DNA from: JANYJZ01 sp964523395
GTDB taxonomy: Bacteria; Bacteroidota; Ignavibacteria; UBA10030; SZUA-254
DNA length: 64,000 nt
Direction: 5' to 3'
NCBI GenBank assembly: GCA_964523395.1
Contig: CAZFXS010000010.1
Span: 1-64,000, forward strand
Numbering within the stretch: position 1 is the stretch's first letter; each line of letters starts with the position of its first letter. Positions 57,765 to 64,000 of the stretch are shown piece after piece. Made by a program: the position numbers and the translations under genes. Under the pieces are notes generated by a model. That model did no database searches, was not told the DNA's origin, and saw nothing but the letters and a program-made list of their open reading frames with translations.

Positions 57765-58291
57765 CGCGTTGTGTGGTTTCACCGATATACCTGGCATTCT
57801 GTTTGGCGTTATTGGTTTCAGGACAGTGTGCTGCTCAAACAAAAAAACCGGTACTTCCTGAAGTTAGCCCAATCAATAGCGCATCACTTCGTGAGGTATT
57901 GAAACAACACCGCGGAAAAGTGATTCTTGTGAATGCCTGGGCAACGTGGTGCAAGCCATGTAAAGAAGAAATACCTGACCTGCTCAGGCTAAAAGCCAAA
58001 TATGCCGAAAGAGGATTTGAGTTGGTATTCATTTCGGCTGATGACCCCGATGAGTTGGACACATCCGTTCGCCCGACATTACAGAAACTTGGCGTGGATT
58101 TCCTGACATATATAAACCGGGATAGCTCTGATGAGGCTTTTATCAACGGGCTAAACCCGAAGTGGAACGGTGCCTTGCCTGCTTCATTTTTGTATGACAG
58201 GAAAGGTAACCTGAGCGAAATGCTTGTTGGCGGAAAGAAGTATAAACAGTTCGAAGAGGCTGTCCTGAAACTTCTGAAGGCGACGATGTAA
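57761..58291 (+). CDS. TlpA/ResA-like exported thioredoxin
   Basis: 176 residues. Signal peptide (IYLAFCLALLVSGQCAAQ), then a thioredoxin fold with NAWATWCKPCKEEIPDLL holding the CxxC. Likely a periplasmic disulfide reductase, for example for cytochrome c maturation. The start is TTG 57761, overlapping the previous stop, or GTG 57773. A hairpin at 58309-58340 follows. Confidence 0.88.
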   Translation: MTRCVVSPIYLAFCLALLVSGQCAAQTKKPVLPEVSPINSASLREVLKQHRGKVILVNAWATWCKPCKEEIPDLLRLKAKYAERGFELVFISADDPDELDTSVRPTLQKLGVDFLTYINRDSSDEAFINGLNPKWNGALPASFLYDRKGNLSEMLVGGKKYKQFEEAVLKLLKATM

Positions 58292-58296
58292 CGGTG

Positions 58297-58380
58297 ATGG
58301 CTCAATTTCAGAAACGGATGATAATTATCTTCCGTTTCTGCCACCGGACTGCAATGTCAAATCCAAAATGAGCCAGTACC
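58297..58380. repeat. Small inverted-repeat element (MITE-like candidate)
   Basis: TGGCTCAATTTCAG at the left end is the inverted counterpart of CCAAAATGAGCCA at the right end. Inside is a 10-bp hairpin. The right end recurs at 57016. Confidence 0.5.
58309..58340 (+). terminator. Hairpin after the TlpA-like gene
   Basis: CAGAAACGGA (58309-58318) and TCCGTTTCTG (58331-58340), 12-base loop. No T run follows, so termination is uncertain. Confidence 0.45.
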
Positions 58381-58424
58381 GATGTAACCCTCAGTTTGGA
58401 AATCTACACGCGATTTGGTATCAT

Positions 58425-58456
58425 ATCCCGCTCTCATGTGTGAATGAGGGCGGGAT
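58425..58456 (+). terminator. Hairpin just upstream of the methionine-synthesis gene
   Basis: ATCCCGCTCTCAT (58425-58437) pairs with ATGAGGGCGGGAT (58444-58456), then ATTTTATT. It ends 18 bases before the ATG at 58475, so it may act as an attenuator as well as a terminator. Confidence 0.6.
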
Positions 58457-58474
58457 ATTTTATTGTATGACACT

Positions 58475-60304
58475 ATGAAGAAACCATTCAGAGAACGTAT
58501 CAAAGAAGGACCGATTGTCTGCGACGGCGCGATGGGCACGGTCCTTGACCTCTATCAGTTTGAAGAACTTCCCCACGAGATCCAGAACCTGAAAAATCCC
58601 GGCATCGTTGAACGGATTCACCGGGAATACATCGAAGCGGGCTCCGCGATTATAGAAACGAACACATTTTCATGTAACCGGCTCCGTCTTTCCCAGTTTC
58701 ATCTTGAAGACAAGCTTCGTGACATGAACCTCCGTGGTGTTGAAATTGCCCGGCGGGTCGCCGGAGATGATGTCTACGTCGCGGGCGCTGTTGGTCCTAC
58801 AGGAATGCTTCTGGAGCCTATCGGTAAAATCAAGCGGCAGCAGGCACGGGACGCGTTCAAGGAGCAGGTGGAAATTTTGCTGGAAGCCGGCGTTGACCTG
58901 ATTATGCTCGAAACATTCGTGAGCGTTCAGGAGCTTGATGAAGCGCTTGCCGTTGTCAAAGAGCTGACCAATATCCCTGTCGTTGCACAGAAAGCATTTG
59001 CCGAAGACGGCGCGATTCTGAGCGGGTCATTTCCCATTCAGGTTATTGAACATCTTGTGGAACAGGGTGCTGATATCGTCGGTGCGAATTGTACTGTAGG
59101 GCCGCAGCGGATGTTCAGTATTATCAGAAACAGTTATAAGGATGGAGTGATTCTTTCCGCTCAGCCTGCTGCGGGAATTCCTACACTTCTCAACGGCAGA
59201 ACAATTTATCACACTACCCCTGAATATCTTGCGGCGTACGCACGCGAGCTTGTTGAATCAGGAGTAACGTTAATCGGGGCGTGTTGCGGCTCGACGCCGG
59301 CACACATCCGCGCTATTGCCGAGGCAGTAAAAGGTATGAACGTCGGTAAACCGGCGCCCAAAGCGGAAGTCCCAACTAAGAAAAAAGCCACTGATGATTC
59401 CCAGCCGCGCTATTATGTCGAAACAACGCGCTGGTCAAAATTCTCGCGCAACGTTGGAAAGAAATTTTTGACTACCGTCGAACTCGATATCCCGCGCGGG
59501 CTCGACATGACAGCGGTGTTTGAAGGAGCTCAGTATTGCTACGAGCGTCATATCGATGCGGTGAATATTACCGATGGCGCGCGCGCACGGTTGCGGATGA
59601 GCTCGATCGCAATTTCCACACAGATCCAGCAGCGTGTCGGCATTGAAACGATGACGCACCTTGCCACGCGTGACCGGAATCTCATCGGGTTGCAGGCGGA
59701 ACTGCTCGGCGCGTATTCCCTCGGGTTGCGAAACATGCTTTGCATTACCGGCGATCCTGCCGGTATCGGCGATTACCCGCACGCCAATTCTGTGTATGAT
59801 GTTGATTCGACGGGATTGATTCGTGCCATCAGTTCGATGAATCAGGGTACGGATATTATGGGGAATTCTATTGGAAGTCCCACGTCGTTTTACATCGCGT
59901 GCGCCGCGAACCCGTGTGCCGATAATCTTGATGTAGAAGTGGAAAAAACAGAACGGAAGGTTGCCGCCGGCGCGAATATCCTGTTTACGCAACCGTTGTT
60001 CGAAATGAAAACACTCGAAGTTTTTCTCAAGAAAATCGAGCATCTCAACGTGCCGCTGATGCTGGGTATTATTCCTCTGCGGAATTTCAAACATGCCGAT
60101 TTCCTTCATAATGAAGTCCCGGGAATGCGCATACCCGAAAAATTCCGGGAGATTATGCGGAACGCAGGGAAAGATGGTACCAAAATTGGCGTAAAACTTT
60201 CCAGTGATTTTATTAAAGAAGCAAAATCAGCTGTTGCCGGTGTGTACATGATGCCGCCCTTTCAGAAGTACCACGTGATCGACGATCTGCTGAGTGTGAT
60301 ATAA
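58475..60304 (+). CDS. Bifunctional homocysteine S-methyltransferase / methylenetetrahydrofolate reductase
   Basis: 609 residues from ATG 58475. Residues 1-295 are a homocysteine methyltransferase barrel with zinc Cys in VGANCTVGPQ and IGACCGSTPAHI. Residues about 320-609 are MTHFR (TTVELDIPRGLDM, MLCITGDPAGIGDYPHANSV, FTQPLFEMKTLEVF). It resembles YitJ of Bacillus. It lacks the cobalamin and activation domains of MetH. It links folate one-carbon units to methionine. A hairpin precedes it. Confidence 0.92.
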   Translation: MKKPFRERIKEGPIVCDGAMGTVLDLYQFEELPHEIQNLKNPGIVERIHREYIEAGSAIIETNTFSCNRLRLSQFHLEDKLRDMNLRGVEIARRVAGDDVYVAGAVGPTGMLLEPIGKIKRQQARDAFKEQVEILLEAGVDLIMLETFVSVQELDEALAVVKELTNIPVVAQKAFAEDGAILSGSFPIQVIEHLVEQGADIVGANCTVGPQRMFSIIRNSYKDGVILSAQPAAGIPTLLNGRTIYHTTPEYLAAYARELVESGVTLIGACCGSTPAHIRAIAEAVKGMNVGKPAPKAEVPTKKKATDDSQPRYYVETTRWSKFSRNVGKKFLTTVELDIPRGLDMTAVFEGAQYCYERHIDAVNITDGARARLRMSSIAISTQIQQRVGIETMTHLATRDRNLIGLQAELLGAYSLGLRNMLCITGDPAGIGDYPHANSVYDVDSTGLIRAISSMNQGTDIMGNSIGSPTSFYIACAANPCADNLDVEVEKTERKVAAGANILFTQPLFEMKTLEVFLKKIEHLNVPLMLGIIPLRNFKHADFLHNEVPGMRIPEKFREIMRNAGKDGTKIGVKLSSDFIKEAKSAVAGVYMMPPFQKYHVIDDLLSVI

Positions 60305-60305
60305 C

Positions 60306-61085
60306 ATGCCTGTCGGTGCTGACCAAATAAAACGTACGCTTGTCGATGTGTGTCATCGCCTCTACGCAAAAGGGTTTGTCACCGCCACTGATGGCAATGT
60401 CAGTGTACGCCTGCCCGGCGGAAATATCCTCACTACTCGTTCCGGAATCAATAAGGGTATGGTCACAGTCGAAGATTTTGTTGAAGTTGACCGATATGGT
60501 GCCGTTCAAACTGCAATTCGCAATTCGCAATTCGCGAAGGTCAGGCCTTCCACCGAGCTCGGAATGCACCTGTACATCTACTCCCAACGTCCTGATGTGA
60601 ATGCCGTTGTTCACGCGCATCCGACGTACGCGACCGGTTTTGCCGTTGCCCGTCAGCCGATGACTGATTGTGTTCTTCCGGAGGTTATTGTCGGGCTTGG
60701 CGCTGTTCCTCTTGCTGAATATGCGACACCATCAACTCCCGGAGTAGCTGCCTCCCTCGCTCCATTTGTCAAACACGCCTCAGCGATTCTTCTTGCGAAT
60801 CATGGAGTGGTAACGTATGGAAAAGATGTCTACGATGCGTATTACAAAATGGAAAAAGTTGAGCACGCCGCGCAGATTCTGTTTGTTGCTAAAATGCTCG
60901 GTGGGGAAAAAGTTCTTTCTCCTCATCAAATTGATCAGCTGAAAGCCATCAGCTCAAATATTTACGGCAAACAAATAGATACTCACAACGAATGTACCCC
61001 TTCAGGTTCAGAAAAGAATACCAATATGCCTGTACCTGACGACGATATTCTCACTGTTATCAAACAAATGATTCAAACTCATTAA
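60306..61085 (+). CDS. Class II aldolase/adducin family protein
   Basis: 259 residues. Motifs: [29 protein letters not shown] with the catalytic Glu, [12 protein letters not shown] and [11 protein letters not shown] with zinc His residues. It is of the fuculose-phosphate aldolase type. Residues 70-76 (IRNSQFA) come from a three-unit CAATTCG repeat and look like an insertion before the RPSTE motif. It is two bases after the methyltransferase gene and two before ddl. Confidence 0.9.
   Translation: MPVGADQIKRTLVDVCHRLYAKGFVTATDGNVSVRLPGGNILTTRSGINKGMVTVEDFVEVDRYGAVQTAIRNSQFAKVRPSTELGMHLYIYSQRPDVNAVVHAHPTYATGFAVARQPMTDCVLPEVIVGLGAVPLAEYATPSTPGVAASLAPFVKHASAILLANHGVVTYGKDVYDAYYKMEKVEHAAQILFVAKMLGGEKVLSPHQIDQLKAISSNIYGKQIDTHNECTPSGSEKNTNMPVPDDDILTVIKQMIQTH
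60514..60534 (+). repeat. Heptad repeat within coding sequence, 3 x CAATTCG
   Basis: Three perfect copies of CAATTCG, 21 bases, so the reading frame of the aldolase is kept. The same CGCAATT core occurs at 57101-57114. Confidence 0.85.
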
Positions 61086-61087
61086 CT

Positions 61088-62239
61088 ATGCAACGCACAT
61101 CGCACATTGCACATCGCACGGCCAATAAGCTTCGTATCGGCGTTATCTTCGGTGGCCGTTCGGCGGAACACGAAGTGTCGCTCGTCTCTGCGACTTCCAT
61201 TATTAACGCACTCGATAAAAATAAATATGAGATTATTCCTATTGGCATCACACCGGAAGGGAAGTGGCTAAGCTCCGGCGAAACACTACGGCTGTTAAAG
61301 GAACGACAATCTACGGGGAAAGATATCGAACACATTCTGACACCCGATCCGACACAGCAAAGTCTGGTGGCAATGGATCCGTCGGGAATTTCAAGTGAAA
61401 AAAAAATGCTCGATGTTATATTCCCCGTTCTTCATGGAACGTACGGGGAAGATGGTACTATCCAGGGGCTCTTTGAGCTGTCCGGAATTCCTTACGTTGG
61501 CGCTGGTGTCCTTGGCTCCTCGGCGGGGATGGATAAGGTTGTGACTAAGCAACTTTGTGAACAGGCCGGTATTCCAGTAACGCCGTATCTATGGTTTTTG
61601 AAAAGTAAATATTCCAAGAGAATTATTGGAATGATAGAGCGTAAGTTAGGATATCCCGCGTTTGTTAAACCGGCGAACTCCGGGTCAAGCGTCGGGATTT
61701 CCAAAGCCCACAACCGGAAAGAATTGCTGGAAGCGATAATGCTCGCGGTGGAATACGACAGAAAAATTCTTGTCGAACGGGGCGTCGAAAACGCGCGGGA
61801 AATTGAAATCAGTGTTCTGGGAAATGATGACCCGATGGCGTCAATCCCCGGAGAAATTATTTCCTCCAATGAATTTTACGATTACGATGCCAAGTACGTC
61901 GACGGAAAATCCAAAGCAGTCATTCCTGCAAAGCTTCCTTCAACAGTCAAAAAGAAATTGGCTGATCTTGCGGTGAGGACATTCCTCGCTATTGATTGTG
62001 CAGGCATGGCGCGGGTGGATTTTCTCGTCACAAAGAAAACGAATAAAATCTATCTCAACGAAATCAATACGATTCCCGGGTTCACGTCCATCAGCATGTA
62101 TCCGAAATTGTGGGAAGCGTCAGGAATTCCGTACTCGGAACTACTCGACAGGTTGATTATGCTGGCAATCGAGCGGCATCGTATAAAATCCGGTCTTACG
62201 ACAACATTTCAGCCGAAAGCAGATTGGTATAAGAAGTAA
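61088..62239 (+). CDS. ddl: D-alanine--D-alanine ligase Ddl
   Basis: 383 residues, ATP-grasp. Motifs: [56 protein letters not shown], and [20 protein letters not shown]. It makes the D-Ala-D-Ala end of the peptidoglycan stem. The first 15 residues ([13 protein letters not shown]) are encoded by a heptad repeat and are not part of the fold. No ATG occurs between the repeat and the core, so this N-terminal tail is probably translated. Confidence 0.96.
   Translation: MQRTSHIAHRTANKLRIGVIFGGRSAEHEVSLVSATSIINALDKNKYEIIPIGITPEGKWLSSGETLRLLKERQSTGKDIEHILTPDPTQQSLVAMDPSGISSEKKMLDVIFPVLHGTYGEDGTIQGLFELSGIPYVGAGVLGSSAGMDKVVTKQLCEQAGIPVTPYLWFLKSKYSKRIIGMIERKLGYPAFVKPANSGSSVGISKAHNRKELLEAIMLAVEYDRKILVERGVENAREIEISVLGNDDPMASIPGEIISSNEFYDYDAKYVDGKSKAVIPAKLPSTVKKKLADLAVRTFLAIDCAGMARVDFLVTKKTNKIYLNEINTIPGFTSISMYPKLWEASGIPYSELLDRLIMLAIERHRIKSGLTTTFQPKADWYKK
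61094..61121 (+). repeat. Heptad repeat at the 5' end of ddl, 4 units
   Basis: CGCACAT, CGCACAT, TGCACAT, CGCACGG with exact 7-base period, starting six bases after the ddl start codon begins. Confidence 0.8.
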
Positions 62240-62307
62240 ATGTTCTGGTTATGATTTGATATACCCTTTGCCTTTGCTCAGGGTAGTAAAATAAGAACAA
62301 TATCTAT

Positions 62308-62338
62308 TTTGTAATTCAGGCAAATTCTCGTACATTAC
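62308..62338 (+). promoter_or_regulatory. Candidate promoter of the FtsB-like gene
   Basis: TTTGTA (62308-62313), 17-base spacer, TACATTAC (62331-62338). The ATG at 62344 is only 5 bases away, so the message would be leaderless. Confidence 0.4.
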
Positions 62339-62343
62339 GACCA

Positions 62344-62688
62344 ATGGACGATCAATACTACCGCAAAGCGAAACCAAAGTTTAAGGTACCGGCATCGTTA
62401 AAAAAGGTGCTTGGGAACAAATCCATTCTTCTTACCCTCCTGGTCGTTCTTCCTGTCGCGTCATTTATTACCTTCAGCAACAGAGGAATTATCAAGCGGA
62501 TGTCGCTTGAATCTGATAAGGAAATGATGCAGGAAAAAATCAGGCTGGCGCAACTCGAACAGGCGCGGCTTCAAGAACTTTCCAAAGATCTTGATTCCGA
62601 CCTGAAGGCTATAGAGAAAGTCGCGCGCGAAAAGTACGGTATGGTACGCGAGGGAGAGACCGTCTATAAAGTCAAAAAGGAACAATGA
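62344..62688 (+). CDS. Septum formation initiator family protein (FtsB/DivIC-like)
   Basis: 114 residues: short basic cytoplasmic part, one membrane helix (about 30-47, SILLTLLVVLPVASFITF), then a coiled coil (MMQEKIRLAQLEQARLQEL) and the family end EKVAREKYGMVREGETVYK. It is a divisome member that bridges FtsL and FtsQ. It lies after ddl, in a group with wall functions. Confidence 0.88.
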   Translation: MDDQYYRKAKPKFKVPASLKKVLGNKSILLTLLVVLPVASFITFSNRGIIKRMSLESDKEMMQEKIRLAQLEQARLQELSKDLDSDLKAIEKVAREKYGMVREGETVYKVKKEQ

Positions 62689-62756
62689 CATCCCGGTGCG
62701 TTCCGTGCTGAAGATCGCCAACAGTGTACAACCACGTTTTCTCCCCGCCGAAACCC

Positions 62757-64000
62757 ATGGAACTCTTTGAACAGCAATCCCCAAAGGGAGGAGCGCGTGA
62801 TTTGTCTTTTGCCCCGCTAGCAGAGCGCATGCGGCCCAAAACAATCGCGGAATTTGTCGGACAACAGCATCTCCTCGGCGAAGGTAAACCGTTAAGAATT
62901 CTCCTCGAACAGTCGCAGGTTCCCTCGATGATTTTCTGGGGACCGCCCGGTTGCGGGAAAACTACGCTTGCACGGTTGATTGCCGGACAGGTAAAGGCGG
63001 AATATTTCCAGTTGAATGCCGTGTCGTCCGGTGTTCAGGATGTTCGCAAGGTTATCGAGCGCGCTGAAATCAACCGGAACAAACTCAGCAAACATACGCT
63101 TCTGTTTATTGACGAAATTCACCGTTTCAACAAAGCACAGCAGGATGCATTGCTTCACAGCGTTGAAGACGGTGTGCTTACTCTTATTGGTGCCACGACA
63201 GAGAACCCTTCATTTGAAGTGATATCACCTTTGCTGTCGCGATGTCTTGTGTATGTTCTCAAAGCATTGACACCGGATGAATTGAATAATATTCTTGATC
63301 ATGCAATCTCGACCGATCCAGTTATCAGTAAGCAGAATGTTGTCATCGCAGCGCCTGAGCGGGAGTTGTTAATGATGCTTGCTTCTGGCGACGCAAGGAT
63401 GATGTTGAACGGCTTGGAAACGTCTCTGCAACTTGTGAAGGCAAATACACAGGGCAGGAAAGTTATTACCGGAACAACCTTGCGCGATGCGTTTCAGCGC
63501 AAACATTTCAAATATGATAAAGGAGGAGAAGAGCATTACAACGTTATCTCGGCATTCATAAAAAGCATCAGAGGGAGTGATCCTGATGCAGCTGTCTATT
63601 GGCTTGCCAGAATGATTGAAGGAGGCGAGGATCCGAAATTTATCGCCCGAAGAATGATTGTACTGGCTTCCGAAGATATTGGCAACGCCGACCCGCAGGC
63701 ACTGACACTGGCCACAAGTTGTTTCTCTGCTATTGATTATATCGGAATGCCGGAGGCCCGGATTGTCCTTTCTCAAACAGCGACCTATCTTGCATCCACC
63801 GTAAAAAGTAATGCGGCAGTTATGGCGATCGGTGCGGCGATGAAGGATGTAGAGAACAGTCCGAACGAAGAAGTCCCGCTTCACTTGCGCAACGCGCCGA
63901 CAAAGCTCATGAAATCAATGGACTACGGCGCGGAATATCAATACAGCCACGACTTTACCGGCAATTTCGTCGAACAACAGTATCTCCCGGATTCCAAAAA
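62757..64000 (+). CDS. rarA: Replication-associated recombination protein A, AAA ATPase (3' partial)
   Basis: The frame from ATG 62757 runs off the right edge after 414 codons; the family is about 440, so little is missing. Walker A is WGPPGCGKTTLARL, Walker B is LLFIDEIHRFNKAQQDALL, then sensor 1 GATTENPSFEVISPLLSRC. The C-terminal part has VYWLARMIEGGEDPKFIARR and SEDIGNADPQAL. RarA/MgsA acts at stalled replication forks. Confidence 0.95.
   Translation, partial: MELFEQQSPKGGARDLSFAPLAERMRPKTIAEFVGQQHLLGEGKPLRILLEQSQVPSMIFWGPPGCGKTTLARLIAGQVKAEYFQLNAVSSGVQDVRKVIERAEINRNKLSKHTLLFIDEIHRFNKAQQDALLHSVEDGVLTLIGATTENPSFEVISPLLSRCLVYVLKALTPDELNNILDHAISTDPVISKQNVVIAAPERELLMMLASGDARMMLNGLETSLQLVKANTQGRKVITGTTLRDAFQRKHFKYDKGGEEHYNVISAFIKSIRGSDPDAAVYWLARMIEGGEDPKFIARRMIVLASEDIGNADPQALTLATSCFSAIDYIGMPEARIVLSQTATYLASTVKSNAAVMAIGAAMKDVENSPNEEVPLHLRNAPTKLMKSMDYGAEYQYSHDFTGNFVEQQYLPDSK

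Noticed and set aside
58292..58474. SAM riboswitch before the methionine-synthesis gene
   Set aside because: Two hairpins are present but I cannot find the conserved SAM-I or SAM-II core; only a generic attenuator is supportable.

Overview
The window is a gene-dense bacterial chromosome segment, almost certainly from the Bacteroidetes/Chlorobi/Ignavibacteria (FCB) group. The signs are two secreted proteins ending in the SQNYPNPFNP-type type IX secretion sorting domain, a fused lpxC-fabZ gene, a Bacteroidetes-type succinate dehydrogenase (cytochrome b subunit, then SdhA, then SdhB), a full lipid A/BamA outer-membrane operon, and promoters of the form TTGnnn-N17-TAnnTTnG, a hybrid between sigma70 and the Bacteroidetes -33/-7 type. 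The lineage is inferred; an Ignavibacteria-like or Chlorobi-related organism fits best. I see no phage, insertion sequence, CRISPR array or rRNA. There is one tRNA (Pro, anticodon GGG).

Layout. 1-5 kb: two T9SS cargo proteins (one a phospholipase D-like protein cut by the left edge), a single-domain response regulator and a DUF1624-type membrane protein. 5-15.2 kb, minus strand: one long envelope operon reading uppS-bamA-ompH-ompH-lpxD-lpxC/fabZ-lpxA-lipM-like-panB-surE, with a good promoter just inside the apparent 5' extension of uppS. 15.4-19.2 kb, plus strand: ybaB-recR-two lipoproteins-pheA-ftsX. 19.4-23.5 kb: sdhC, a small two-gene nucleotidyltransferase module, sdhA and sdhB, closed by a strong hairpin terminator. 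23.5-27.2 kb, minus strand: an unrecognised gene, a TPR-type response regulator whose phospho-acceptor Asp is Glu, a c-type cytochrome and a heme-tagged beta-barrel protein. 27.5-37.8 kb: a sensor kinase, membrane proteins, a GT-C-like glycosyltransferase with TPR repeats, a HAD hydrolase, acpS, a MerR regulator, tRNA-Pro, a hybrid sensor kinase and a RodZ-like protein. 37.9-44 kb: ligA, an unknown gene, a STAS protein and two overlapping sodium:solute symporters. 44-48 kb, minus strand: M3 oligoendopeptidase, a bacterial expansin-like lipoprotein and an aldo/keto reductase. 48-57 kb: PgpH-like HD phosphohydrolase, xerD, a class V aminotransferase, an M50 protease, a DUF1611 protein, lysA and asd. 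57-64 kb: two thioredoxin-fold proteins, a fused homocysteine methyltransferase/MTHFR, a class II aldolase, ddl, an FtsB/DivIC-like protein and rarA (cut by the right edge).

Most of this is core metabolism and envelope biogenesis. The most unusual feature is a set of degenerate tandem repeats with a strict 7-base period but a different unit at each site (19.2, 22.6, 48.1, 57.1, 60.5 and 61.1 kb). Two of these have entered coding sequence: one adds seven in-frame residues to the class II aldolase and one forms the N-terminus of Ddl. Other observations worth a second look are recurrent near-leaderless promoters, the nucleotidyltransferase module inside the sdh operon, the Glu-for-Asp receiver domain, the CXXCH-tagged beta-barrel protein, and a small inverted-repeat element at 58.3 kb.
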